DNA of 64,000 nucleotides, from NCBI RefSeq assembly GCF_016907775.1, contig NZ_JAFBCO010000001.1, positions 1,984,001 to 2,048,000 on the forward strand, written 5' to 3'. Below the pieces are notes generated by a model. That model was not told the origin of the DNA and searched no databases. It saw nothing but the letters and a program-made list of their open reading frames with translations. The position numbers were made by a program, and so were the translations under genes. Origin of the DNA: Pseudoglutamicibacter cumminsii. Lineage in GTDB: Bacteria; Actinomycetota; Actinomycetes; Actinomycetales; Micrococcaceae. Below are positions 20,308 through 28,284 of this stretch, piece after piece; position 1 is the first letter of the stretch; every line of letters begins with the position of its first letter.

Positions 20308-20628
20308 TCACGCGCTACGCCGTAAAGGCTGAGAGGGCAGCTCGACGTTAATCAGTCGCCACCGGCCCGTTTCACAGTGCTGAGAAACGTACATCGTCTG
20401 AGGTTCAGACCGCGGGTTCAGCTGAACCTGCAACTGCCAGATCAGATGATCAACCACCCCCGGCCCAGAACCTTTAACGGCTCGGGGGTCCTCATTCCAC
20501 CACGCTCTACGCTCAAACCATCGGACGGGTTCAGTACATACCTTCCAGGTGCGCCCTTGCCACAGAACAGCGCTCGGAGCACCCTGCTCGTCGCACCGCA
20601 ATTCCACAGATTGAGTGAACATACTCAT
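20308..20628 (-). CDS. small protein of the DnaE2/ImuB-associated DUF6504 type
   Basis: 106 residues with the pattern WQGRTWKVCTEPVRWFERRAWW followed by a beta-rich segment ending CETGRWRLINVEL. Proteins of this look are commonly encoded beside imuB or dnaE2 in actinobacteria, which is why I connect it to translesion synthesis; no biochemical role is known to me. Start may be ATG 20628 or ATG 20622. It is the first gene after the SOS box at 20718-20733, so it is probably damage-induced together with dnaE2. Confidence 0.75.
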   Translation of the reverse strand: MSMFTQSVELRCDEQGAPSAVLWQGRTWKVCTEPVRWFERRAWWNEDPRAVKGSGPGVVDHLIWQLQVQLNPRSEPQTMYVSQHCETGRWRLINVELPSQPLRRSA

Positions 20629-20717
20629 TTCCTACTTCTCACCGGCCGCCTGTGAGCTGGCTCGGCCATAACACTGGATGCGTGAGGCCTGGGAAGCGGA
20701 ACCTCACACAATGAGAA

Positions 20718-20733
20718 TCGAACATATGTTCGA
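20718..20733. promoter_or_regulatory. LexA-binding SOS box
   Basis: TCGAACATATGTTCGA is a perfect 16-bp palindrome and an exact fit to the actinobacterial SOS box (TCGAAC-N4-GTTCGA). It lies 90 bp upstream of both the minus-strand DUF6504-dnaE2 pair and the plus-strand zapE-like gene, so LexA could control one or both directions. Confidence 0.9.
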
Positions 20734-20822
20734 TAGGAAGACCTTAAGAATACCCCCTGACAGTTTGAACCGCACACCCTTGTGTCCCACCTCGCACGCA
20801 CCCATCGGAGACAATAGGGAGC

Positions 20823-21947
20823 GTGTCCCCCCAGTCCCTCGATAACGACGCAGCCGCACCCGGTTCCGGCCACACCACAACGGAAACCAACCCCGCCCCA
20901 TCGCAATGCCTCTATGAACGCCTCGGCTGGGACTCCCTCACCGACGCACTCGAGGCAACCAACCAAGCATCCGAAAGCCGCGGCGTCACACTCGATCCAC
21001 ACCAAGAGCGCGCCGCCCACACAATCCTCGCCTCCCACGCATCAGGGGCCTACCTCACCGGCGAGGTTGGCCGAGGCAAAACCTGGCTCATCGACAGCAT
21101 TCTCACCAACGCCTCCGCGCCAACCCAGCGCATGCACCTGACCGCGTTCTTCCGCGCGATAACCCACAGCATGCACACCAACAGGCACGCATTCGCGGAA
21201 GCCGTCACCGACGTCACCGCTGGCAACAGCGTCATCTTCATCGATGAATTCCACGTCCACGACGTCGCCGACGCCGTCATGCTCCGCCGCGCACTCAACG
21301 TCCTCGCCGAACACGACATCGCGCTCTTCACAACCTCCAACACCACGCCTGACAACGGCCACGACGACCCCATGATCGCCGACGCCCTCGCCCCCGCGGC
21401 ACGCCACATCCACGAACATCTCGAAGTCGTGCCCCTCGCGCACCCGCAGGACTACCGCGCGCTCGCACATCAGCAAATCCAGCACCAACCAACAGGCTTC
21501 GCGGCAGGAACCTGGGCCATCATCAACACGCCTGCTTCACGCCCCAACACATCCGGCCCCCGCCCAACAGCCACCATCCCGCTGCCAGGAACCGCACGCA
21601 CTCTGACCGTCAACGCCACCACCCCAACAACCCTGGAACCCCACACGCTCGACACAACATGGGAGGACCTGTGCGAAGGCAGCATCTCCCCTGCAGACCT
21701 GCTCGCGCTCGCCGAGGATTATTCGACCTGGATCCTGCGCGACGTCCCGCAACCGGAGAACATCACTCGCAACGCGATACAGCGCTTTGCGCACGTGGTC
21801 GATGTGCTGGTCGACGCCGACATCCCGCTTCACGTCTACGCCCCGATCCCGCCGGAGGATCTAGCACGCGCACCGCATAGCCCGGTCTACCCGCAACGCA
21901 TGTTTTCGCGTCTGCAGCTACTGACACGCACCCCCGCGGCGCGATAG
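20823..21947 (+). CDS. zapE: AFG1/ZapE-like ATPase
   Basis: 374 residues, GTG start preceded by AGGGAG. P-loop ATPase of the AFG1/ZapE group: Walker A GEVGRGKTWL near residue 80 and Walker B VIFIDEFHV near residue 139, followed by ALFTTSNTTP (sensor 1). The bacterial family is linked to cell division and quality control of membrane proteins. Divergent from the dnaE2 unit with a shared SOS box, so DNA-damage control is possible. Its last eight codons are the first copy of a 33-bp tandem repeat. Confidence 0.85.
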   Translation: MSPQSLDNDAAAPGSGHTTTETNPAPSQCLYERLGWDSLTDALEATNQASESRGVTLDPHQERAAHTILASHASGAYLTGEVGRGKTWLIDSILTNASAPTQRMHLTAFFRAITHSMHTNRHAFAEAVTDVTAGNSVIFIDEFHVHDVADAVMLRRALNVLAEHDIALFTTSNTTPDNGHDDPMIADALAPAARHIHEHLEVVPLAHPQDYRALAHQQIQHQPTGFAAGTWAIINTPASRPNTSGPRPTATIPLPGTARTLTVNATTPTTLEPHTLDTTWEDLCEGSISPADLLALAEDYSTWILRDVPQPENITRNAIQRFAHVVDVLVDADIPLHVYAPIPPEDLARAPHSPVYPQRMFSRLQLLTRTPAAR

Positions 21948-22019
21948 CCTCAACTGACACGCACCCCCGCGGCGCGATAGCCTCAACTGACACGCACCCC
22001 CACGGCGCGATAGCCTCAA
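21921..22019 (+). repeat. 33-bp tandem repeat, three copies
   Basis: Copies at 21921-21953, 21954-21986 and 21987-22019; the first two are identical and the third differs by one base. The first encodes the zapE C-terminus (LTRTPAAR and stop). The other two fill the intergenic space and end 4 bp before the S9 peptidase start, next to its weak ribosome site. Each copy carries an in-frame TAG. Confidence 0.95.
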
Positions 22020-22023
22020 AGGC

Positions 22024-24189
22024 ATGATTCAAACCCTTCACACACTTCTCAATGCAACCCGCGTCACTGACCTTGAAGCTAGCGCCAACGGACGCATCGT
22101 CGCCACAATCCAGCAGCTGGATGCCGATGGCACCGGCTGGCAGAGCCAGATCGTTGAACTCCCGAAAGGGTCAACACAGCCTCGCACCCTGACCCGCCAC
22201 GACAAGGACGCCTCGAGCCCGGTCTTAGATGCTCAGGGCCGCTTGTTCTATATGGCTTCCAAAGCCGACGACGCGAAGGCCGGTAGCTGCGTATGGCACC
22301 TTCCGCAGGGCTCGGCTTCCCCGTTGCTGCTTGCCGAGCGCCCGGGCGGATTCCGTAGCTTGCAGGTCAAGAAGGACACCCTATTTGCGCAGGCTGGTAT
22401 GCATTCGCAGGCGAGCACCGAGGAGGAGCACGCCGAGTATTCGCGCAGCCGCTCCACGATGCATGTTTCGGGGATTCTGCATTCCGCGTTCCCGTCGCGG
22501 TACTGGGCGAGCGATCTTGGCCCTGCAACTGACGTGATCCTGGTGGCTGATCTTCCTCGCGACATCGAGGCCGCCGCCGCTGAGCATGAGAAGAACGCTC
22601 GCCTCAAGAAGGCCGCCGATGCGGCAAGCAAGGACGCTGTCAGCAAGGATTCCGCTGAGGGTAAGGGGTCTGCTGACAGCCAGGATTCGACCGACAGCAA
22701 GAATGCGGATTCGCTATTGTCGTGGCGAGTTCTTCACTTGCCTCAGGGCCGTTTGCTTTCCTGGATAGCGGCACCGAATGCGTCGTTCATCCTCGCCTCG
22801 ATCGAGGTCAACGTCGCTGACCTCATCACGGGCACGCAGTTGTGGCGCATCGATGTCGCCACGGGCGAGCAGACAATGCTTACCGACGTTGACACGGTTC
22901 CTGGTCATCACCTCGGCTTGGTCGATATCTCACCTGATTCGGCGAAGGTTGTCGTCAACTGCATCCGCGACTGGACGCCGCAGCAGTCGCTGAGCTCGAG
23001 CTCCCACATCATGGACATCGCTACCGGTGAGCGCACTGAGCTGTGGCCGGATCTGGACCACTGGGTGGCTCCGATGTGGGCCACGAACTCCGAGCTCGCC
23101 GCAACCAGCGATGATTCCGGTAGCGGCTCGGTGTGGTTCGGTTCCGTGACCGATGCCGAGCCACAGCGCATCGCCGGCGGCCCTGGGAGCGGCGAAGTTT
23201 TCACTGGGTTGGCTCGTGTGGGCGCGGCAGATCGCTCAGCCAGCGGCGATGAAGCCCCTGCGCTGATTTCTTTGCGCAACGGCATTGCGGTTACGCCGCA
23301 TCCGGTGCGCATCGAACTCCCAAGCGAGACCGCTCAAGCTGTAGCTGTTGAGGAGCTCGCGAACCCTGCCGATGCAACGGATCAGCCGGGCCGTACCGAA
23401 AACATCACTACAACAGCAGAGGACGGAACCGAGATCCGAGCCTGGCTGCGTCTGCCGGAAGGCGACGGACCGCACCCGCTCGTCGTGTTCGCGCACGGCG
23501 GCCCGTGGGGCTCGTGGAACGCGTTCACCTACCGTTGGAACCCAGCACCATTCGTCGCAGCAGGTTTCGCAGTTCTTCTGCCAGACCCAGCTATCTCGAC
23601 CGGCTATGGCCAGGCGATGATCGACCGCGGCCAGCAGCAGCTCGGCGGCACCCCGTATACCGACATCATGGCGCTTACCGACGCCACGATCCAGCGTGCC
23701 GACATCGACGAAACCAAGCAAGCGTTCGCCGGCGGTTCGTACGGCGGCTTCATGGCTAACTGGGTTGCCGGGCATACAGCCGACCGGTTCAAGGCCATCG
23801 TGACCCACGCATCGTTGTGGAACACGACCTCGATGGGCCGCAGCACCGACAACGCGTCGTGGGACCGCGCCATGCGTGAACAGGGCGCGGAGTATTCGCC
23901 GCACCTCTTCGCGGAGAAAATCACAGCTCCGATGCTCGTGATCCACGGCGATAAGGACTACCGTGTGCCGATCGGCCAAGGTCTTGAACTGTGGCACGCC
24001 CTGCACGCGCATGCTGCCACGCCGCGCGCCGCCGACGGCTCACTACCGCACCGCTACCTCTACTTCCCGGATGAGGGGCACTGGATCGAGTCCCGCGGCA
24101 ACGCCGAGGTCTGGTACCGGACGTTCATCGGCTTCCTGCAAGAGCATGTGCTGGGCGAGACCGCTGAGAAGCCGCTCTCACTCGGGTAG
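22024..24189 (+). CDS. S9-family (prolyl oligopeptidase-type) serine peptidase
   Basis: 721 residues, no signal peptide. An N-terminal seven-bladed-propeller-type region is followed by an alpha/beta-hydrolase domain. Catalytic triad: Ser in AGGSYGGFMANW (about residue 572), Asp in HGDKDYRVP (about 643) and His in DEGHWI (about 686). A 40-residue Lys/Asp/Ser-rich repetitive insert (KDAVSKDSAEGKGSAD) lies near residue 200, probably a surface loop in the propeller. Acylaminoacyl-peptidase-like activity on oligopeptides is likely; exact specificity is unknown. Confidence 0.88.
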   Translation: MIQTLHTLLNATRVTDLEASANGRIVATIQQLDADGTGWQSQIVELPKGSTQPRTLTRHDKDASSPVLDAQGRLFYMASKADDAKAGSCVWHLPQGSASPLLLAERPGGFRSLQVKKDTLFAQAGMHSQASTEEEHAEYSRSRSTMHVSGILHSAFPSRYWASDLGPATDVILVADLPRDIEAAAAEHEKNARLKKAADAASKDAVSKDSAEGKGSADSQDSTDSKNADSLLSWRVLHLPQGRLLSWIAAPNASFILASIEVNVADLITGTQLWRIDVATGEQTMLTDVDTVPGHHLGLVDISPDSAKVVVNCIRDWTPQQSLSSSSHIMDIATGERTELWPDLDHWVAPMWATNSELAATSDDSGSGSVWFGSVTDAEPQRIAGGPGSGEVFTGLARVGAADRSASGDEAPALISLRNGIAVTPHPVRIELPSETAQAVAVEELANPADATDQPGRTENITTTAEDGTEIRAWLRLPEGDGPHPLVVFAHGGPWGSWNAFTYRWNPAPFVAAGFAVLLPDPAISTGYGQAMIDRGQQQLGGTPYTDIMALTDATIQRADIDETKQAFAGGSYGGFMANWVAGHTADRFKAIVTHASLWNTTSMGRSTDNASWDRAMREQGAEYSPHLFAEKITAPMLVIHGDKDYRVPIGQGLELWHALHAHAATPRAADGSLPHRYLYFPDEGHWIESRGNAEVWYRTFIGFLQEHVLGETAEKPLSLG

Positions 24190-24200
24190 TCCTTGTTGAG

Positions 24201-24248
24201 CAACGTTCTGGCCGGCTAGCCGTTGATGGTTAGTCGACCAGAACGTTG
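24201..24248. terminator. inverted repeat after the S9 peptidase
   Basis: Perfect 11-bp arms CAACGTTCTGG and CCAGAACGTTG, separated by 26 bases that hold a smaller GGC/GCC hairpin. It starts 12 bp after the stop codon. No U-tract follows, so it may be a weak terminator or an mRNA 3'-end stabiliser. Confidence 0.5.
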
Positions 24249-24257
24249 TCCTGGTCC

Positions 24258-24293
24258 TTGCCCCGGCGAACATCAGTGAATACACTGTATTCA
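24258..24293 (+). promoter_or_regulatory. toxin-antitoxin promoter with overlapping palindromic operator
   Basis: -35 TTGCCC (24258-24263), 17-bp spacer, -10 TACACT (24281-24286). The -10 lies inside the perfect palindrome TGAATACACTGTATTCA (24277-24293). Such an overlap is what autorepression by the antitoxin dimer would require. A/T-richer than its surroundings. Confidence 0.75.
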
Positions 24294-24314
24294 TAATGGA
24301 TTAGGGGGGCAACC

Positions 24315-24527
24315 TTGAGCACAATGACTATCCGCATGAACGAGGATGACGCCGAACTCGTCCGTAAGTTCGCCCGGTTCGAGGGGGTCACCATCTCCGA
24401 TTTCGCCCGTGTAGCGATCCTCGAGAAAATCGAGGATTCGTACGATTTGGCGGAGCTACGTGAAGCCATAGCGCAGGATTCCGGTGAACGTTTCAGCATC
24501 GACGAGATCCTCGACGAGCTCGCCTGA
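24315..24527 (+). CDS. RelB-like antitoxin (ribbon-helix-helix)
   Basis: 70 residues. The N-terminus MTIRMNEDDAELVRKFARF followed by TISDFARVAILEKIED is a ribbon-helix-helix DNA-binding domain; the acidic C-terminus (FSIDEILDELA) would wrap the toxin. I prefer TTG 24315 because AGGGGGG lies about 6 nt upstream; ATG 24324 is the alternative. The stop overlaps the toxin start (TGATG). Confidence 0.85.
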   Translation: MSTMTIRMNEDDAELVRKFARFEGVTISDFARVAILEKIEDSYDLAELREAIAQDSGERFSIDEILDELA

Positions 24528-24811
24528 TGAGCCCACGTCCTGTCAGGTACCGCGTGGAACTAACTGCGCGGGCCCGCAAACAGCTGAAGAAGATGGACCG
24601 GTTCGACGCCCGGATCCTCGCCACCTGGATCAAAAACAACCTCGACGATTGCCTCGATCCGCGCGCCTTCGGCAAGGGGCTCACCGCCAACCACTCAGGC
24701 GAATGGCGCTATCGCGTGGGTTCCTACCGTGTCCTCGCCCTCATCCACGACGACGTCGTCACCATAGAAGTCTTCTCGATCGGTCGCCGCGACAAGGTTT
24801 ACAAAGACTAA
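24527..24811 (+). CDS. RelE/ParE-family toxin
   Basis: 94 residues. Pattern VRYRVELTARARKQLKKMD at the N-terminus and GEWRYRVGSYRVLALI, then VFSIGRRDKVYK at the C-terminus are typical of RelE-type mRNA interferases; the basic residues and terminal Tyr fit the ribosome-dependent group. Translationally coupled to the antitoxin by a 1-bp overlap. A type II toxin-antitoxin pair, chromosomal, outside the prophage. Confidence 0.88.
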   Translation: MSPRPVRYRVELTARARKQLKKMDRFDARILATWIKNNLDDCLDPRAFGKGLTANHSGEWRYRVGSYRVLALIHDDVVTIEVFSIGRRDKVYKD

Positions 24812-24851
24812 AGCCGGCTAGACGCAGTAAATCTACAACGAAAAAGCAAAG

Positions 24852-25739
24852 CTAGAACAGTGGCGGCTCGATGTCGTCGATGGGCGTGATCAGTTCCGGG
24901 CCGTTGTTCCGCACGTTGCCTACCGCGGGGTCCACTTCGTGCATTTCCCACTCCCCGAGCGAATCGTAGGCATGAGCTACAGCTTCGGCGACGAGCGCTG
25001 CCGCGTCCTGGTTCTGAGGATCGAGCCATGCACTCAGCGCAGCCTCGTCCCCGAGCGGCACAGGTAAACGGTCATGGAGCCGGCCGAGCTCACCCGCCGT
25101 CCCGACTGAGTCCGCTGACGGCGATGCGCACGTCAGCATCGTGCATGACAGCACCCACGGATTCTCCTCGCGAGTGTCACCTGTTCCCGAGTCTGCAGCT
25201 TCGTGCGAGGCTGAGTCTTGCTGTGGGTTTGGGTCTTTCCACCATTCATACAGGCCGGCGAAAACGATCGGTGCACCATCTTTACGATGCACGAAGAACG
25301 GCCTCTTACGCCCGCCCGGTTTCTCTGGCGCGAGCCACTCGTAATAGCCATCCACGGGAATCGCGCAGCGGCGAGCCTTCACGGCTGACCTGAACGTCGG
25401 CTTCGATGTCACGGTTTCAGAGCGCGCGTTGAAGGCTCTAGAGGAGAAAGAGAGGTCTTTAGCCCAGATCGGGACCAGGCCCCAGCGCGCTACGTGCAGT
25501 TCACGTCGATACCCCGATGGCATCTGTCCCGCTGTCGTCTGTCCCGTTGACACCTGTCCCGATGCTTCGATGAGCCGTTCCAGCACGATCGGAACATCCT
25601 TGGTGGGCGCGACGTTGTAGTCGGGCCGCAGTTCAAGCTGCTCGCCCGTAGCTTCCGCGCCATCCACATCCGGTACCTCGATGCCGAGCGCATCCATCAA
25701 GTCTCCGGCGGCCCGGGCGATCACATAACGTCCACACAT
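24852..25739 (-). CDS. SRAP-domain protein (HMCES/YedK), abasic-site shield
   Basis: Forms a covalent thiazolidine bond through its N-terminal Cys with abasic sites in single-stranded DNA. The frame is open to 25775, but the protein must begin MCGRYV so that Cys2 becomes the exposed residue; I therefore place the start at ATG 25739, giving 295 residues. Other family motifs: APTKDVPIV, WGLVPIWAKD, FNARSETV, CAIPVDGYYEW (with the Glu), and GRLHDRLPVPL (with the His). Near a toxin-antitoxin pair but no obvious operon partner. Confidence 0.92.
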   Translation of the reverse strand: MCGRYVIARAAGDLMDALGIEVPDVDGAEATGEQLELRPDYNVAPTKDVPIVLERLIEASGQVSTGQTTAGQMPSGYRRELHVARWGLVPIWAKDLSFSSRAFNARSETVTSKPTFRSAVKARRCAIPVDGYYEWLAPEKPGGRKRPFFVHRKDGAPIVFAGLYEWWKDPNPQQDSASHEAADSGTGDTREENPWVLSCTMLTCASPSADSVGTAGELGRLHDRLPVPLGDEAALSAWLDPQNQDAAALVAEAVAHAYDSLGEWEMHEVDPAVGNVRNNGPELITPIDDIEPPLF

Positions 25740-25804
25740 GCATCCATCGTGGCACACGCCTGCTGAACCAGGCACCCGACGCGGGGCTCAGCTGCGTGCG
25801 CCGC

Positions 25805-26551
25805 CTAGTTGAAGCGGTAGCCGTGCTCGTCCCACACCTCTAGCAACACGTCGATGAAACGCTCATGCGTGACGTGCGCGGCGGCGAGGTCTTGCGCGGA
25901 GCCGATGGTGCGCGGGTCCAGTTCCAGATCCATCGCCTTGTAAACGGACTCGGTGACGGCGGCGATGGGCTCGGTGTCTTCCAGGACCACAGCCGATGAG
26001 AACAGCCACGCGCCTTGCACTACACGTTGCGCTGTACCGACGAGCTTTACTGTGCGGCCCTTTTCGAAGCGGCCTTCTCCGGTCGCGATCCCGTGGACGG
26101 AGTACTCGCCCGGGCAGTATTCTCCGGGTAGCTCCCCTACTGCCGCAGGAACGCCGAGGCGTGTGAATACTTCAACGAAGAGGTTCGCGAAGTGTTCGAA
26201 GCGGTGCTGGTGCGTGAGCATCGCGACTTTCTCTGGTTGGATGTGGTCGATGACCCAACTACCTGGATGGTAGGCCATCGCCCGTCCGCCGGCTTTACGG
26301 ATGAGTGGGGCGAATCCGGTGTCGCGGCTCGCTTGGGCCGCGGCCTCGTAGCCGGGCGCGCGCGTGTCGCGTTGGCCGAAGGCCACGGTCGGTGCGGGGC
26401 GATAGATGCGCAGTAGCGGGCCGCGTTTGCCTTGCGCGACCTCGCGTAGCAGTTCGATGCCGCGTTCCAGGTCCGCCGCGGGGTCACCGGATGGACTTTC
26501 GCGCAAAAGGGTTCCGGTGTGTTGCGGCTGTTCGGGGATCGCTGTGCTCAC
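25805..26551 (-). CDS. lipoate-protein ligase A/octanoyltransferase family protein
   Basis: 248 residues, GTG start. BPL_LplA_LipB fold: LIRKAGGRAMAYHPGSWVID, then a Cys-containing segment (GEYCPGEYSVHG), then KLVGTAQRVVQGAWLFSSAV, whose Lys is the conserved ligand contact. A Cys just before the xYxV segment is the hallmark of LipM/LipL-type octanoyltransferases, so transfer rather than ATP-dependent ligation is possible. The C-terminal accessory domain of full LplA is absent. Before phage integration it would have lain downstream of nrdF and its terminator. Confidence 0.8.
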   Translation of the reverse strand: MSTAIPEQPQHTGTLLRESPSGDPAADLERGIELLREVAQGKRGPLLRIYRPAPTVAFGQRDTRAPGYEAAAQASRDTGFAPLIRKAGGRAMAYHPGSWVIDHIQPEKVAMLTHQHRFEHFANLFVEVFTRLGVPAAVGELPGEYCPGEYSVHGIATGEGRFEKGRTVKLVGTAQRVVQGAWLFSSAVVLEDTEPIAAVTESVYKAMDLELDPRTIGSAQDLAAAHVTHERFIDVLLEVWDEHGYRFN

Positions 26552-26631
26552 GGGGCCTTAGTTTAGTCCGCCTGGTGCTTACATGGGCCTTGCAGCTTCA
26601 TTTGCACGGTGCGTGGCTGACAATTAAGAGG

Positions 26632-26678
26632 CTCGGCCCTGTCCTGCCCGCATTGGCTGCGGGCAGAACAGGGCCGAG
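26632..26678 (-). terminator. displaced native terminator of nrdF
   Basis: Stem of about 21 bp with one mismatch, arms 26632-26652 and 26658-26678, loop TTGGC. It begins 23 nt after the TAA that closes the nrdF remnant at attL. Before integration this would have followed nrdF directly. It also insulates lplA from the prophage. Confidence 0.8.
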
Positions 26679-26701
26679 GCTCAACGTGATGGGAGCTTGG
26701 T

Positions 26702-26713
26702 TAGAAGTCCCAG
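26702..26713. repeat. attL core
   Basis: TAGAAGTCCCAG, identical to 63002-63013. Read on the minus strand with its flank it still encodes the last NrdF residues (WDF and TAA stop), showing that attB is the nrdF 3' end. The base before the core is T here and C at attR, so integration changed the nrdF stop from TAA to TAG. Confidence 0.9.
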
Positions 26714-26754
26714 AACCCACCGCCCCCACGCCAGCACACGGGAAACCGCGGCCC

Positions 26755-26769
26755 GTGGTGACCTAGTGG
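26755..26769. promoter_or_regulatory. candidate integrase arm-type site, left
   Basis: GTGGTGACCTAGTGG, overlapping the int stop codon. A copy differing by one base, GTGGTGACTTAGTGG, is at 62832-62846 near the other prophage end, 156 bp from the core. Paired copies flanking the core are expected of arm-type binding sites. Confidence 0.6.
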
Positions 26770-27878
26770 TGACCCGGCCCCACCACGCCATCACTCGCAG
26801 CCACAATCCGCGACACATCATCCACCCACATGTGCGCATACACCCTCAGTGTCATCGACGCATCAGCATGCCCCAACCTGCGGGCGACCGCGACCGGTGA
26901 GGCGCCCGCCGCGATGATCTGCGACGCGTGATAATGCCGGAAATTATGCCACCCGCCAACCTCTGTCGCCCACGGCATCCGCGCGAGGGCGTCACGTAGG
27001 ACACCACCGGCGCGGGACTGTAGGAGCGCACGCTCCGGCGACTCCCAGAAAAGAAGACCGAGCAGGCCCGGCTCCTCGGCGCGGCGGGCGAGGATAGCGA
27101 GCGTCGCAGGCCCCACCGCGACAACCCTGTCCGACTCCCGTGTCTTCGGAGGGACGAACGCGGGTGCGTGCTGTGTCCCCGCCACCTGCCGTGTTACACG
27201 GATCTTCCCGGCCTCCAGGTCGACAGTGTCCGTGCCGACAGCGAGGAGCTCACTAATCCTGAGCCCGGTTGATGCGGCGACGGTCGCGAGGTCCTGGAAC
27301 ACGCCGGCCGGGAGTGCGTCGATCACCTCCTGGCACTGCTCGACGCTCCATACGGTCATGCGTGCCCGCCGCACCTCCGGGAGCCTCACGCCCCGCCCGG
27401 GATTCGACGGGATGAGCCCGGCCTTCACGGCCTCATTCATCGACGCGTTGAAATACGCGGCGACGCGTTTCACGGTGCGGGGCGCGTAATCCTCCGCCAA
27501 CCGGCCCACCCACGCGGTCACGTCGCGGTATGTGATCTCATGCAGATACATGGCCCCGAATGTGGGGAGGATATGGAGCCGCAGGCTGGTCTCGGTGCTC
27601 ACCCTGGTGCCGGGCGCGAGCGTGGAGCGTGACTGTACCCACTCGGCCGCCCAGTCCCGGTATAGGGTCGCCTCCACACGCGGGCGCCCCGCGGCGCGGT
27701 CTTCCTGCTCGCGACGTTTGAGCGCTATGTAGGCCTCCGCCGCGGCCTTCCGGTCGAATGATTTTTTGCGTTGCGGCTTACCGGGTGTTTCACGCCATAC
27801 TGCGAGCCAGCGTTTCCCGCGCCCGTACCTGTCAGTGCGGGTGCCGTCTCGGTTATGCCAGGCGTCTACGACACGCAC
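26763..27878 (-). CDS. int: tyrosine-family phage integrase
   Basis: 371 residues. N-terminal arm-binding domain (RWLAVWRETPGKPQRKKSF), SAM-like core-binding domain (about 70-170), catalytic domain with Arg in AASTGLRISELLAV (about residue 207), Lys in the beta-hairpin, HNFRHYHAS, LGHADASM and the nucleophile Tyr in LRVYAHMW (about 345). It lies 50 bp from the attL core, the usual arrangement. Its start overlaps the peptidase gene by 13 bp, so it shares the repressor transcript, and could be transcribed in the lysogen. Confidence 0.95.
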   Translation of the reverse strand: MRVVDAWHNRDGTRTDRYGRGKRWLAVWRETPGKPQRKKSFDRKAAAEAYIALKRREQEDRAAGRPRVEATLYRDWAAEWVQSRSTLAPGTRVSTETSLRLHILPTFGAMYLHEITYRDVTAWVGRLAEDYAPRTVKRVAAYFNASMNEAVKAGLIPSNPGRGVRLPEVRRARMTVWSVEQCQEVIDALPAGVFQDLATVAASTGLRISELLAVGTDTVDLEAGKIRVTRQVAGTQHAPAFVPPKTRESDRVVAVGPATLAILARRAEEPGLLGLLFWESPERALLQSRAGGVLRDALARMPWATEVGGWHNFRHYHASQIIAAGASPVAVARRLGHADASMTLRVYAHMWVDDVSRIVAASDGVVGPGHH

Positions 27879-28282
27879 GCCCGCCCCCTAGCATGCATGC
27901 GCGCCGCATACCGGGCCGCGTCACCGGGCAGGACCTCCAGCTCGTGTGCGACAGCCTCTACGGTCTCGTAGGCGCGGGCGGCCTCCATATACCTACAGAA
28001 AGGGATCAGGAGCCAGGCCGCGTACTCGTCGGCCTCCCGCTCCGTGACAGCGGTGGAGGCTGTGTGCCCGTGGGCGGCGTGCCCTAGCTCGTGCGCGAGC
28101 GTGGACGTGTACGGGACACCCGACAGGCGCGGGTCCAGGCGGACCTCCCGGTGGGTGTGGTCGTATTCTCCCCACGCGCCGGTGACGGTGGGTGTGCGTG
28201 TGATCTTTACGTCGAGCATCTCGATGACCTGGTCTAGATACATACCCCCGAGTGTCGGCCGGGGGTCTGACAGATTGAACAT
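27866..28282 (-). CDS. ImmA/IrrE-type metallopeptidase
   Basis: 138 residues. Zinc motif HELGH near residue 63 (LAHELGHAAHG) and the downstream EREADEYAAWLLIP, typical of the ImmA family. Such enzymes cleave or inactivate the adjacent phage/ICE repressor, releasing lysogeny. Start codon 2 bp after the repressor stop, so the two are coupled. Confidence 0.88.
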   Translation of the reverse strand: MFNLSDPRPTLGGMYLDQVIEMLDVKITRTPTVTGAWGEYDHTHREVRLDPRLSGVPYTSTLAHELGHAAHGHTASTAVTEREADEYAAWLLIPFCRYMEAARAYETVEAVAHELEVLPGDAARYAARMHARGRACVS

Positions 28283-28284
28283 GT

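Noticed and set aside
21921-22019. Possible small CRISPR array
   Set aside because: Copies are contiguous with no spacers and the first is part of a gene; it is a tandem repeat. No cas genes or CRISPR array were found anywhere in the window.
26632-26713. tRNA gene as attachment site
   Set aside because: No tRNA-like cloverleaf at either end; the core matches the nrdF 3' end. I recognised no tRNA or rRNA gene in the window.
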